A stretch of 64,000 nucleotides of DNA from Yersinia mollaretii ATCC 43969 (GCF_013282725.1 NZ_CP054043.1:186001-250000); one strand, 5' to 3'; counted from the first letter of the stretch, positions 40,775-50,753 are shown. Translations and numbers: made by a program. Notes: a model not told the origin generated them from the letters alone.

Positions 40775-43700
40775 CCCCCCCCCAAACCAGAGCTAACTGC
40801 TGCCGCATCTCCCTATTTTGTTCTGTGTTAAGTTCTCCCGAATTTAGTCGTCGTTTATAATCAGCAACCAAGCGGAATGCTGAAATTAATCCATACCCTT
40901 GCATGGCGTAACCCATTCGGCCAAAAGAACCATAGAAAGATGAAGGTTTTTTTAATAATGATAATATATGTACTTTAGAATTACTTTTGAAATTATGATT
41001 TTTAATTTCAGTTAATTTATGTTCTGTGGTTAATCGTAGATTTCTACTTTCTGTAACATTAAGCCCCTCCGTGATTCCCAATAAAATATCAGAGGGACTC
41101 GCATAGAGTCTCATATACCGCTGTAGCCACTGAGCCACAATCATGGCATCAACATCTGATGCAGTAGCCATAAAGAGGTCAAAAGCCACTGGGTTAACCT
41201 TTAGCTGAGAAATTATCGGGTTACTCCTTGAAAATTTCTCTGCATCGACTATTGCCTTTCCCTCAAATCTAAGCCCCGCTTTATACAATAATGTAGCTTT
41301 AATAGTTAGACCAAACGAATTGATATCTATAGTCTTTATTCGTTGGTACTCCGTATTAAAACCCAACTGCAAAAAATTTTGTAATGATAAGAATTGATGG
41401 GTGTTACTGGGGGTATCCATAATGGACAATCTAAGAGCACGCTCTTTAGGCAGCGAGTAATTATCGATCAGATAATCTTTTACCCTATCATGGGATATAT
41501 TCGTTACAGTACCAATATTTGGGTCATAAAAGATGATTTTATTTATGCCAAAATCATCATTTTTTACTATTATTGCAAAATGATAATTCTCATGTGATAG
41601 TTGATAACATCCAACAGGTAATTCACTCAGATTCTCTTGGAAAAAAGGTGGACTATCAGTCTCTTTTAGATCATTTAACAACTGACGAAATCTATGCATA
41701 TCATCTAATTCAGTCACTGATGCAATCAACTCCTGTTGACGATTATAGATATCACTATCTATAGATAAAGAATCCAAAAATAACTTTTCTTGCTTTTGCG
41801 AGTAAAAATGAATATAAGCCTGTGTTAATTTTTTCATCATATTATTACTGTTACTGAAATAAAGAGATTGCACATGGTAATCTATATCAACAGATAAATT
41901 GGAAAGATGATCAATGCTTTTAAGTACTTTATCATTTCTATCTTTAATCTTACCCAACGCACTTATTATTGATATATCATTAAAAAAGTCATTTCTCGCA
42001 ATCTTATGTATCAATTTCAAGTTTTCATTTAAACTTTGAATGCGCATTGGATCATGTAAAGTCAGTAATAACTCATTAGTATTAATACTTTTATTAGTTG
42101 ATTGTGGGAACCACTCAGCCAATTGTCGCCGTTGTTTATTGCTTAGTTCTGTAATAGCAAGATGCCCAGAAACCAGACTATCTATTATCCCTATAGTATT
42201 TTTTAAACGCTTCTGCATATTCTCTTTACGTACAGTCGTTATTTCCCCCCAGTGATTCCAATAAAGCTGCTCTGTTTGATTACCCGATAAGTTATTATCT
42301 TCAATATGTGCTTTAAGCTTATGGCCTCCAGAGTCTACCCCAAGAGCAGTGATTGCAGCTGACACATTGGTTTTAATACTAAATTTATGCAACTTGAACA
42401 TAAAATCATGAGCAAAACTATTATTTCTATCATTACTACTCATTGAGCAGCCCACCAAACTGACCTGACTGGGTTTAATACTGATTTGGTGCTCTATCTT
42501 AAGGTTATGTGTGAAGGCGCTGAGATTCTCTGCTAGTTTTTTGGCTAACTGCCCAGCCAAAGTTTGGTGATGACCATCATGTTCATCATTCATCCGGCCA
42601 TGCCCGACCACTTGCCAACGTAAATTACTCTTGCCACCTATGGCCTTCAGCCTTTTAATCAATTCTTGTTCATTAAGTTGATGCCAGCCACCATAGGGAT
42701 TCTCATTCATGATAAATGCTCGGTAGTGGTTGTTTGCATCTAGCTGAATAACAATTGAGTTCCTAGGGTGCTTCCCCGCCAATCTTACTACCGCACGGTT
42801 AACTATTGGATCATTTTCGCACTGGAAGATAATCTGCATATCATAAAACATTGAACCATCTGTTTTATTAACTTTACTTATTGAAAGTAAATCCCAGTCA
42901 TTGACCTGATGCATATTAGGTTGCTTTACTAAAAATTCACGTAGCGATGCTATTTTGAAAACGTCAGGATTATTGACCACTACAGATTGCCAATTATTTT
43001 CCTTACGTAAATTAGGTTGTTTTTTGGTTATATCAAGGTAATTAACAAACTTTAAATATGCATCTTCATTGTTAATGGTTAAGGCCAATAATCCAACATC
43101 AATCATACCATTACCATCAGAAAAATAAGGTATTAAATACTCTGAGTGTAATGTAACAAGTTGTTCAATTGTTTTTGTTTTATTTTTAACATCAGTTATT
43201 AATAATTCAATTGCCGCAGTGCCATTAATCAATAACACCCCATTTTTATAATGATAAGTAACCTGATGATCAGATGAATTGAGTAACGGTGTGTTCGGAT
43301 CTTCAGCAGCCCAAGTCGCGATTCTTCCCGGGTATTGTGGTGAGTTACCCACTTCAGAGGTATAGGCTATTATCGGAATGTCTAATCCATCACGATGTAG
43401 CATATTGACAAAGCGCAATGCTGGATGCGTGGAACGAAATCCCAAAGGGCCACGACCCTGATCACCAATATTAGAAATTGACAGTATAACTTTCACTGGT
43501 TGTGATAGATGCATTTGCCTGATAGTATTTTTATAGACTTCATAAATAGATAATATATTTGATTCGCCATATTTATTACTATGTATACTGATAATCAACT
43601 CGAATCCGATAGGTTGCTGTATACTCTCCATCACACCAAATGCGATACGTGCTTCACTACTTTCCAGATCAAGTTGTAACACCACCGATTGATATGGATT

Positions 43701-46091
43701 ATAAGATGCAAAAACCTCACTACTCTCTAATAGGGAAAGTTCGTCATATAATTGCAATATTAGTTGGGGGTAGTAATTTCTTTTTCCAAATTCAGAGTAG
43801 TATGACAATATGTGGCCCTGACTAATAACCTGCCAACTATTTATATAAGCCCCAGGAATAATATCCTTTTGTAAAATAGGGTTAAAATCGACTATTTCCT
43901 TTAAAAACTCAAGTCTAACACCCACTTTATAAGCCAAGTGATTCATTAACTCTACATATTTAGGATGACGTAGTTTAGGTATATTCTTACTAAGAATGAC
44001 TTTTAACTCGACTAACTGTAGCCAAACCCTAGGATGAGTGATTGGTAATGCCTTAACTAGCCTATTATATTTGCTTAATGCATCCTCAATAGAGTATCCC
44101 GCTTGCTGTTCAGAAGCATCTTCAATACTTATCGTTCTGATGGTTTGTAAAAGATCTTGGCGAATCGTCACATCATCAGGTGAGAGTTTACGCCAAGAAA
44201 TGTTATCTCTAAGTCCCGCAACATAAGCGACACCCTGTTCATAAGCGAAAACATACTCTTCACTATCATTAATTACCTTAACCATTAAATTACTTGGTAT
44301 TTCCGCCAATCCTTCATAACTGTTAACAATAAAATCCATCACTATCTTCATATGGTAGCTATCATTAATTTTAGCACTTATTATTCTGTAGTCACCTTCA
44401 TTCCCGATTGAATATAATTTGAAACCTCCATCATTAATTTCAATATTTAGTCCATTAGATTCCAGAAAGTAATTAAAAGCATTCAGTTTCGAGCTTTCTA
44501 TCATTGCCTGATGATTAATCCAAGAATTATTGTTTTTTTCAGCTAGAATAATAGAGTCACAAACAATCGTATTATTAATTATTTGTAAATTATCAGGGAT
44601 GTTTTTCGAAGTATAATTAGCGAGTATGAAACGTTCTAAGGTGGCTATTTGCCCTAACTGATTATGAATACTCTCTACCGTGATCTGTATCCTTCGGTCT
44701 GATAGAGTATTTATCACCAAAGTGGCCGCGATTAAATCTCGCTCACTGATGGTTACCTTCCATTTATCCCTTAATAAGTAAAATGGCAAAAACTTTCGCT
44801 TTATCCCTTCTGTATTGATATTGATAACATCACTATTAAACTCAAGTGGAATAGTAGATTCAAATAACTCGCGTATATATATTGGTAGATTCCTTTTCTC
44901 CTCAACGAGGCTATCAATAAAAATTCTACTTTCATTAACTTGTTCAACAGTGAAATTATCAAACCAGTGTTCAAACTGGTTATTATCATCAATCTTATTC
45001 TTAATATAACCAGCACGCTCAGATCTAGTCAGTGTATCGAAATACCTTATCTCATCTAACTCACCATGAATTTTTTCCAGGAAAAAACGTAATATGGCAG
45101 CTCTCGGCGATGCAGTATCTTGATCAATATAATTAATGATCTCCCTTCGGGTCGATACCAAGGCTGAGTAAAAATCAACATATAACCAGTATTTATAGAC
45201 GCCGTCTAATGCATCTTGCTGCAACCAGGCCGGAAGGCGCTCATAATCAACAATCATGCCAACTTCACTGCCTGTCAATAATGAGCCTATCTCTTCCAGA
45301 GGCTTATCTTGGTAAAACTCTATAGGCTCATGGAGAATGCGAATGTCACCAATTAACCTTTTTTTTTGTAAGCTACGTAATATTGGCAGTTTACTATGCC
45401 AAAAATAGTTATTAGCTCTTAATCCAACAGGAGAACTTAAATAGACCGTACCACCACGTTCAGCACTAAATGTGGCATAAACAGAGCAAAAATATGAAGC
45501 GACTTTATAGTACATAATATTTGTTGCTCTCTTAACCTCCTGATCTAGTCCGCTCACTATATCGGTTTTTAACAACTCCCCTATCGCCATCATAAAATAT
45601 AGCCCTGGGATATCTTTTAACCCGGACATAACTTGCTTATTATCAATTCCCAACTTTTCTTCTAACAATCCCATATAATGCCAAACATCACCTGAGTAGA
45701 ACATATATAACCGTTCTTTTCCTGTCTGATGGGGAGGCGACTCCATAGAAAATCCAAGATGATCGATATATATAATTAACTCATTTAGTTTTGTATAATC
45801 ATCAAGAACAATTCCATCAATGAGTAGGTCTGCTATTTTATTTTTTTCTGGCTCGCTTAAACTATCAGGCCCTGATATACCTTCTTGAACGATGAAGCTA
45901 ACCATCGGTTCAATATAGTTAACTAGCTTCTCTTTTATTAAACTAATATTGACATATGAATAATAATATTTATTAACTCTCTCTTTATTAGTATCACTTA
46001 TTCGCCTGTACGTTTCAGTGACCAGAGATAATCGCTGCTCTAATGATAACTTGCTTGAATGAAGCATAGATTCTGTATTTTCATTGACCAT
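40731..46091 (-). CDS. Giant toxin, upstream part: unknown N-terminal domains, C80 autoprotease, C58-like domain (phase-off at the G10 tract)
   Basis: 1786 codons from ATG 46091, with GGAG five bases upstream. The first about 1050 residues are not recognised. Residues about 1075-1270 match the C80 self-cutting protease of MARTX and TcdA/B toxins: AGKHPRNSIVIQLD, catalytic His1164 in QVVGHGRMND and Cys1215 in SLVGCSMSSND. Inositol-phosphate-triggered release is known for that family. Near 1390-1530 a YopT/C58-like segment keeps the His (NYHFAIIV) and Asp (IIFYDPNIG), but no Cys stands at the expected place. The frame enters a G10 run and ends 16 codons later with a nonsense tail. With nine G it would continue into the downstream frame, giving about 3385 residues. 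Hence either phase-off or a pseudogene. Confidence 0.82.
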   Translation of the reverse strand: MVNENTESMLHSSKLSLEQRLSLVTETYRRISDTNKERVNKYYYSYVNISLIKEKLVNYIEPMVSFIVQEGISGPDSLSEPEKNKIADLLIDGIVLDDYTKLNELIIYIDHLGFSMESPPHQTGKERLYMFYSGDVWHYMGLLEEKLGIDNKQVMSGLKDIPGLYFMMAIGELLKTDIVSGLDQEVKRATNIMYYKVASYFCSVYATFSAERGGTVYLSSPVGLRANNYFWHSKLPILRSLQKKRLIGDIRILHEPIEFYQDKPLEEIGSLLTGSEVGMIVDYERLPAWLQQDALDGVYKYWLYVDFYSALVSTRREIINYIDQDTASPRAAILRFFLEKIHGELDEIRYFDTLTRSERAGYIKNKIDDNNQFEHWFDNFTVEQVNESRIFIDSLVEEKRNLPIYIRELFESTIPLEFNSDVININTEGIKRKFLPFYLLRDKWKVTISERDLIAATLVINTLSDRRIQITVESIHNQLGQIATLERFILANYTSKNIPDNLQIINNTIVCDSIILAEKNNNSWINHQAMIESSKLNAFNYFLESNGLNIEINDGGFKLYSIGNEGDYRIISAKINDSYHMKIVMDFIVNSYEGLAEIPSNLMVKVINDSEEYVFAYEQGVAYVAGLRDNISWRKLSPDDVTIRQDLLQTIRTISIEDASEQQAGYSIEDALSKYNRLVKALPITHPRVWLQLVELKVILSKNIPKLRHPKYVELMNHLAYKVGVRLEFLKEIVDFNPILQKDIIPGAYINSWQVISQGHILSYYSEFGKRNYYPQLILQLYDELSLLESSEVFASYNPYQSVVLQLDLESSEARIAFGVMESIQQPIGFELIISIHSNKYGESNILSIYEVYKNTIRQMHLSQPVKVILSISNIGDQGRGPLGFRSTHPALRFVNMLHRDGLDIPIIAYTSEVGNSPQYPGRIATWAAEDPNTPLLNSSDHQVTYHYKNGVLLINGTAAIELLITDVKNKTKTIEQLVTLHSEYLIPYFSDGNGMIDVGLLALTINNEDAYLKFVNYLDITKKQPNLRKENNWQSVVVNNPDVFKIASLREFLVKQPNMHQVNDWDLLSISKVNKTDGSMFYDMQIIFQCENDPIVNRAVVRLAGKHPRNSIVIQLDANNHYRAFIMNENPYGGWHQLNEQELIKRLKAIGGKSNLRWQVVGHGRMNDEHDGHHQTLAGQLAKKLAENLSAFTHNLKIEHQISIKPSQVSLVGCSMSSNDRNNSFAHDFMFKLHKFSIKTNVSAAITALGVDSGGHKLKAHIEDNNLSGNQTEQLYWNHWGEITTVRKENMQKRLKNTIGIIDSLVSGHLAITELSNKQRRQLAEWFPQSTNKSINTNELLLTLHDPMRIQSLNENLKLIHKIARNDFFNDISIISALGKIKDRNDKVLKSIDHLSNLSVDIDYHVQSLYFSNSNNMMKKLTQAYIHFYSQKQEKLFLDSLSIDSDIYNRQQELIASVTELDDMHRFRQLLNDLKETDSPPFFQENLSELPVGCYQLSHENYHFAIIVKNDDFGINKIIFYDPNIGTVTNISHDRVKDYLIDNYSLPKERALRLSIMDTPSNTHQFLSLQNFLQLGFNTEYQRIKTIDINSFGLTIKATLLYKAGLRFEGKAIVDAEKFSRSNPIISQLKVNPVAFDLFMATASDVDAMIVAQWLQRYMRLYASPSDILLGITEGLNVTESRNLRLTTEHKLTEIKNHNFKSNSKVHILSLLKKPSSFYGSFGRMGYAMQGYGLISAFRLVADYKRRLNSGELNTEQNREMRQQLALVWGGGGGKYCYKCAAICI
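40774..40783 (-). repeat. Homopolymer G10 tract (coding strand) at the frame break of the giant toxin
   Basis: Ten consecutive C on the plus strand, followed on the coding strand by T and five more G (GTTTGG...GGTGGGGGC). The upstream frame reads Val-Trp-Gly5-Lys and stops at 40731. Loss of one G gives Val-Trp-Gly-Gly-Val-Gly-Ala-Asn and joins the downstream frame with no other change. Tracts of this length slip readily in replication. Codons on both sides are otherwise open for more than 4.8 kb, which argues for a switch and against general decay. Confidence 0.9.
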
Positions 46092-46312
46092 ACTCACTCC
46101 TCAATAGATAAGTAGCATTGTATATAAATTCAATTTAAACGATGAATAATAACTAAAAAAAACGGTTTAAATATATCTCATAATAAAAGAGTGAAATATA
46201 AACACCAAATCAACAATAAGAATTAATCAAGATGACATTTACAGAAAGAGTAGCGGGGGTAATTTTTAGCGGGTATTTAAATAGATGTCTATTCAAAATA
46301 ATTAAAGGAGAA

Positions 46313-46332
46313 TGAGGGGAGTTATCCCCTCA
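46313..46332 (-). terminator. Terminator after yggN
   Basis: Eight-base perfect stem TGAGGGGA / TCCCCTCA with a four-base loop, seven bases past the yggN stop. It is followed on the minus strand by a T-rich stretch. It separates glsB-yggN from the toxin gene on the same strand. Confidence 0.7.
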
Positions 46333-46338
46333 ATAATT

Positions 46339-47076
46339 TTATCCCAAAGATTTCAGCAAATCTTTACGTTGTTGCTCCAGTGAGGTAACTCGGCCACACA
46401 CCTCATGACCAAATTGCTGGAAGTCCTGTTCTTGGTTATTCCATTCGTTCTGGATAGCCTGCTGTAATCCACCTAAATTGCCCATAATGGCCTGCAACGG
46501 ATTATTTCCCGCACCACTGGTTGCTTGCTTGACGCCCATCTCGTTCAGGCTATCTTGCAAGACACCCCCCATACTTTGTTGTACTAGTTGACGGCCATCT
46601 TTCTCAACTTGATCAATAGCCTGATGGTGGAAGGTTAAGCCATCACTTCGTTTTTCAATAATACGGCTCATCTGCTGCTTTAGTTGATCATTGAGGGTTG
46701 TCAGGCGATTACGCACATTGCTGTTACTGCCTAACTCTTTAACAATCACTTTATCTAAAGAGACTCGTGCTTTCTCCAGACGTTGCTGCGCGCCCTGATC
46801 TATCCAAGGTAAATCTTTACGCAAGGCCGTTTGATAGCGGAATGCCTGTTGGCGCTGCGCATCGGTCAGCACTAATGTTTTGCCATTACGAATAACATCC
46901 CCATCTGGGGAAATCTGCAAATTACCGCTGACCCCAACGATCTGTACCGATTGCGGGCTGATAATCACATCATCCTGTGGCTTTACGCTGCATTGGTATT
47001 CAGCTTGTACCTGCCCGGCTGTCAGCATCAATATTGCCAGACCTACCGTTCGTAATGCTTTCATTTTATGTAACAT
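46339..47076 (-). CDS. yggN: DUF2884 family exported protein YggN
   Basis: 245-residue protein with a signal peptide (KALRTVGLAILMLTAGQVQA) before EYQCSVKPQDDVIISPQSVQ. Matches the YggN/DUF2884 family, including LPWIDQGAQQRLEKARVSLD and SDGLTFHHQAIDQVEKDG; probably periplasmic. No known function. ATG 47076 has AGGAG five bases upstream. Lies 18 bp after glsB on the same strand, so the two are probably cotranscribed. Confidence 0.92.
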   Translation of the reverse strand: MLHKMKALRTVGLAILMLTAGQVQAEYQCSVKPQDDVIISPQSVQIVGVSGNLQISPDGDVIRNGKTLVLTDAQRQQAFRYQTALRKDLPWIDQGAQQRLEKARVSLDKVIVKELGSNSNVRNRLTTLNDQLKQQMSRIIEKRSDGLTFHHQAIDQVEKDGRQLVQQSMGGVLQDSLNEMGVKQATSGAGNNPLQAIMGNLGGLQQAIQNEWNNQEQDFQQFGHEVCGRVTSLEQQRKDLLKSLG

Positions 47077-47094
47077 AAGACTCCTGAAAACTAT

Positions 47095-48042
47095 CTAAAA
47101 AATGGAGCGGCCAATCCGCTGTGCCAGTAGTTCTAAGGCAGCGGTTCCGGCAAGAGAGTTCCCTGCGCGATCTAATTCAGGTGACCAAACAGCAATACAC
47201 AATTCATCCGGCACAATGGCAACAATGCCACCACCCACCCCAGATTTTCCCGGCATACCGACACGGAAAGCAAATTCACCGGCCCCATCATACATGCCAC
47301 TGGTAATCATCAGGGCGTTGATTTGTCGCGTCTGCATAGGTGTAATCAATGGATCATGCCCACCGATATTGTGCCCCTGATTCGCCAGATAGACAAAACA
47401 GCGGGCCAGTTCGGTACAACTCAAGCGCATGGCGCAGTAGTGGAAATAGGTCTGCAGTACTGTCAGAACATCATTTTCGAAATTACCAAAAGACTTCATC
47501 AGATAAGCAATGGCCGCGTTACGATCTGAATGCTCAAATTCCGAACGTGCGACTCGCGAATCATAGCTGATGCTATCGTCGCTCACCAGTTGGCGCACCA
47601 CTTCCAACATTCGTTGCTTCGGTGCACTCAGACGGCTTTGCAACATATCGCAAACCACCAGCGCCCCCGGATTAATAAAAGGATTGCGCGGTTTGCCCTT
47701 TTCTAACTCTAACTGAACCAGAGAGTTAAATGGCTGGCCGGATGGCTCTTTACCCACCCGTTGCCATATTTCTTGTTCACCATAACGGGATAATGCCAGC
47801 GTAAGACTTAATACTTTCGAAATTGATTGGATTGAGAATCGCTCATTGGCATCCCCAGCCTGAAATATCTTTCCATCCACTGTACAGACGGCAATGCCGA
47901 GTTTATCAGCCGAGACCTCAGCCAACGCGGGAATATAATCAGCCACCTTCCCCTGACCAATTAGCGGACGAACCTGCTGCAATATATCCGCTAGCAGAGC
48001 ATTATCTAAAACTGTCGCCTTCTCAAAAACCTTTGCCAACAC
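47095..48042 (-). CDS. glsB: Glutaminase
   Basis: Hydrolyses glutamine to glutamate and ammonia. It has 315 residues, slightly longer than E. coli GlsB. The serine-dependent beta-lactamase-like fold shows SxxK in [30 protein letters not shown], and [21 protein letters not shown]. The start is a GTG at 48042 with GGGAG five bases upstream; no ATG is present near it. It lies between yggN and yggL, where E. coli has no glutaminase, so its placement is lineage-specific. Upstream flank contains the yggL operon terminator. Confidence 0.93.
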   Translation of the reverse strand: MLAKVFEKATVLDNALLADILQQVRPLIGQGKVADYIPALAEVSADKLGIAVCTVDGKIFQAGDANERFSIQSISKVLSLTLALSRYGEQEIWQRVGKEPSGQPFNSLVQLELEKGKPRNPFINPGALVVCDMLQSRLSAPKQRMLEVVRQLVSDDSISYDSRVARSEFEHSDRNAAIAYLMKSFGNFENDVLTVLQTYFHYCAMRLSCTELARCFVYLANQGHNIGGHDPLITPMQTRQINALMITSGMYDGAGEFAFRVGMPGKSGVGGGIVAIVPDELCIAVWSPELDRAGNSLAGTAALELLAQRIGRSIF

Positions 48043-48097
48043 GATGCTCCCAATAAAACCCCGATAACAGCTTCAGTTAATTACCGCTGATAAAAAC

Positions 48098-48120
48098 AAA
48101 GGCGCCTGCTTAGGCGCCCT
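48098..48120 (-). terminator. Rho-independent terminator after yggL
   Basis: Stem GGCGCC / GGCGCC extended by flanking A/T pairs, with the minus-strand tail TTTGTTTTT. It closes the trmB-yggL transcript. Confidence 0.85.
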
Positions 48121-48149
48121 TATTCATTATCTGCCGTTAAACCGGAAGA

Positions 48150-48476
48150 TCAATCCCACCAGATATCAAACAGCTCACTGGTTTCTACATTTTTCAACTT
48201 ACGGGCTTCCAGCCATTTAGTGACCAATGCGCGATGCTCATCAGTACAGTGGCCGATCTCTTGCAGGCAAATAAGACCTTCCCACTGCAAATAGCCACTG
48301 CCATCAAATGCCAAGCCGTTTGCTTCAATAACTTCATCGATAAAGGCATCGACGGTTTCATCAATGACATCAACACCGGTACCTTCAGGGAAGGTCCACT
48401 TTACCGAAAAACCTAATTCCTGAAACTCGGCGATATGCATTTTCTTACGTAAGCGACGACTACGATTGTTAGCCAT
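48150..48476 (-). CDS. yggL: DUF469 (YggL) family protein
   Basis: 108-residue protein of the YggL/DUF469 family, starting [20 protein letters not shown] and containing FSVKWTFPEGTGVDVIDETV. In E. coli YggL is reported as a ribosome-associated factor; the function is not settled. It overlaps the trmB stop by one base (TAATG), so it is translated from the same mRNA. Confidence 0.93.
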   Translation of the reverse strand: MANNRSRRLRKKMHIAEFQELGFSVKWTFPEGTGVDVIDETVDAFIDEVIEANGLAFDGSGYLQWEGLICLQEIGHCTDEHRALVTKWLEARKLKNVETSELFDIWWD

Positions 48477-49195
48477 TATTCTTTCCTCTCAAACATCAGA
48501 TCCCAAACGCCATGTCCCAGGCGTTGGCCACGTAATTCAAATTTTGTCAGCGGACGCGAGTCCGGACGAGGTACATAATCATTTTGTTCTGAAAGGTTGC
48601 GGAATCCGTTCACACCTGACATCACTTCCAGCATATGTTCCGCATAATGTTGCCAGTCGGTGGCCATATGGAACACGCCCCCCACTTTTAATTTGCTTCT
48701 CACCAGTTCGACAAAAGGTGTCTGGACAATACGGCGCTTATTATGACGCGCTTTGTGCCATGGGTCAGGGAAAAACAGCTGAACCATATCCAGTGAAGCA
48801 TCTGGAATCATATTTTCCAGCACTTCAACAGCATCATGACACATGATCCGCAGATTACTCAGGCCCGCTTCGTGAGCGGAGCCAAGGCATGCCCCCACCC
48901 CCGGTGAGTGAACTTCTATCCCCAGAAAATTCTGCTGCGGATTGCTGGCCGCCATAGCCACCAGCGAAGTGCCCATACCGAAACCAATTTCCAATACCAC
49001 TGGTGCTTCGCGACCAAAGAGGGCGTTTAAGTCAATCGGCGTTGCTTGATATTCCACGCCCATCACCGGCCAGTAGCTATCCAGCGCCAGTTGTTGGCCC
49101 TTGGTTAGGCGGCCCTGACGGCGGACAAAACTACGAATTCGGCGCATGGCACGGCCGTTTTCATCAAATTCCGGGGATATGACGTCATTTATCAT
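48476..49195 (-). CDS. trmB: tRNA (guanine-N7)-methyltransferase
   Basis: Methylates G46 in the variable loop of tRNAs with S-adenosylmethionine. It has 239 residues. The SAM motif is [17 protein letters not shown]. The active-site segment is [37 protein letters not shown] at the N-terminus is typical. Divergent from mutY across a 496-bp gap with a tandem ERIC array, in the same order as E. coli (yggL-trmB / mutY-yggX-mltC). Confidence 0.97.
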   Translation of the reverse strand: MINDVISPEFDENGRAMRRIRSFVRRQGRLTKGQQLALDSYWPVMGVEYQATPIDLNALFGREAPVVLEIGFGMGTSLVAMAASNPQQNFLGIEVHSPGVGACLGSAHEAGLSNLRIMCHDAVEVLENMIPDASLDMVQLFFPDPWHKARHNKRRIVQTPFVELVRSKLKVGGVFHMATDWQHYAEHMLEVMSGVNGFRNLSEQNDYVPRPDSRPLTKFELRGQRLGHGVWDLMFERKE

Positions 49196-49691
49196 GGTGC
49201 TTTCTGTCTATTGGTTACGTATATGAATGCGCATTATGCAAAGATACGCCAGTTTATCAACTATGGACGTCATAAGTACAAAATTAAGCAGTAAATAACG
49301 TCTATATGCACAATTACATCAGTGATTCGGGCGAGTGAGTGCAGCTAACACCACTGTAGCTTCAAGTACGAAGGGATTCCCCCAAAGTTATTGGAGCTAC
49401 AGCAAGGCAGCCAACGAATAAGTCCCGATGAGCTGACTCAAGTCAGTGATTCGGGCGAGTGAGTGCAGCTAACACCACTGTAGCTTCAAGTACGAAGATA
49501 TTCCCCCAAAGTAATTGGAGTGACAGCAAGGCAGCCAACGAATAAGTCCCGATGAGCTGACTCAAGTCAGTGATTCGGGCGAGTGAGTGCAGCTAACACC
49601 ACTGTAGCTTCAAGTACGAAGGGGGTTTACAGCGCCGGAACTCTATGCTGCAATCCAGCCCTATTTATCTGCCGAATATCGATACCTGCTT
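49196..49691. other. trmB-mutY divergent intergenic region (496 bp)
   Basis: Two-thirds of this gap is the tandem ERIC array described separately. The remaining 49196-49320 is AT-rich and should hold the trmB promoter. The mutY promoter must lie in 49620-49691 or inside the last repeat. No coding sequence is seen. Confidence 0.55.
49321..49624 (+). repeat. Tandem ERIC array, about 2.5 copies, 124-bp period
   Basis: The landmark AGTGATTCGGGCGAGTGAGT occurs at 49321, 49445 and 49569, exactly 124 bp apart. Copy 1 is only the right half (49321-49376). Copies 2 (from 49377) and 3 (from 49501) are whole and differ by only about three bases near their left ends, which points to recent unequal duplication. 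Each copy has the right arm CTGTAGCTTCAAGTACGAAG. Confidence 0.9.
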
Positions 49692-50753
49692 ATGATGCAA
49701 GCGCAACAATTCGCGCACGCGGTACTTGATTGGTACCAACGCTTTGGCCGTAAGACACTGCCGTGGCAATTGGATAAAACACCTTATCAAGTGTGGTTGT
49801 CAGAAGTGATGTTGCAACAAACTCAGGTTGCGACGGTCATTCCCTATTTCCAACGCTTTATGCTGCGCTTCCCTGATATCCGTGCTCTGGCAGCGGCACC
49901 ACTGGATGAAGTTCTGCATTTATGGACAGGGCTGGGCTACTACGCCCGCGCCAGAAATCTACATAAAGCAGCCCAAACCGTGGTTGAACGCCATCAGGGC
50001 GAGTTTCCTACTACTTTTGACGAGATCCTTGCACTGCCGGGTATTGGTCGCTCAACAGCCGGGGCAATATTGTCGCTCGCTTTAGGACAACATTTTCCTA
50101 TTTTGGATGGCAACGTGAAACGCGTGCTAGCTCGCTGTTATGCTGTTGAGGGATGGCCCGGTAAAAAGGAGGTCGAAAGTCGGCTGTGGCAAATCAGTGA
50201 AGAAGTGACACCCGCTAAAGGTGTTGGCCAGTTTAATCAGGCCATGATGGATTTAGGTGCCATAGTTTGTACCCGCTCTAAGCCAAAGTGCGAGCTTTGC
50301 CCACTGAATACCGGCTGCATGGCTTATGCTAACCACAGTTGGGCACGATACCCTGGTAAAAAACCGAAACAAACTATACCGGAAAAAACTGCCTATTTTC
50401 TTTTGATGCAAAACGACACTCAAGCATGGCTTGAACAGCGCCCCCCCGTGGGTCTATGGGGCGGGTTATTTTGCTTCCCGCAATTTGCTGAACAAGAAGA
50501 ACTTGAACGCTGGTTGCAGCAACAGGGGATTTCAGCCAACGGCTTGCAGCAACTGACCGCCTTTCGTCATACCTTCAGCCACTTCCATCTGGACATTGTT
50601 CCGATGTGGCTGAATGTGGGATCAGTCCGTGGATGCATGGATGATGGTGCAGGTCTCTGGTATAACTTAGCACAGCCACCTTCGGTAGGACTGGCCGCCC
50701 CAGTTGAGCGCTTATTGCATATGTTGGCAAAAACAGCGTTAGCAAAACAATAA
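49692..50753 (+). CDS. mutY: Adenine DNA glycosylase
   Basis: Removes adenine mispaired with 8-oxoguanine. It has 353 residues. The helix-hairpin-helix is [18 protein letters not shown], with the catalytic Asp further on in [12 protein letters not shown]. The [4Fe-4S] cluster Cys spacing 6-2-5 is exact in [17 protein letters not shown]. The C-terminal NUDIX-like domain has RQ-type [14 protein letters not shown]. Two adjacent ATGs (49692, 49695) are possible starts; the family begins MQAxQF, favouring the second. No strong ribosome site is visible. Followed by yggX, as in E. coli. Confidence 0.96.
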   Translation: MMQAQQFAHAVLDWYQRFGRKTLPWQLDKTPYQVWLSEVMLQQTQVATVIPYFQRFMLRFPDIRALAAAPLDEVLHLWTGLGYYARARNLHKAAQTVVERHQGEFPTTFDEILALPGIGRSTAGAILSLALGQHFPILDGNVKRVLARCYAVEGWPGKKEVESRLWQISEEVTPAKGVGQFNQAMMDLGAIVCTRSKPKCELCPLNTGCMAYANHSWARYPGKKPKQTIPEKTAYFLLMQNDTQAWLEQRPPVGLWGGLFCFPQFAEQEELERWLQQQGISANGLQQLTAFRHTFSHFHLDIVPMWLNVGSVRGCMDDGAGLWYNLAQPPSVGLAAPVERLLHMLAKTALAKQ

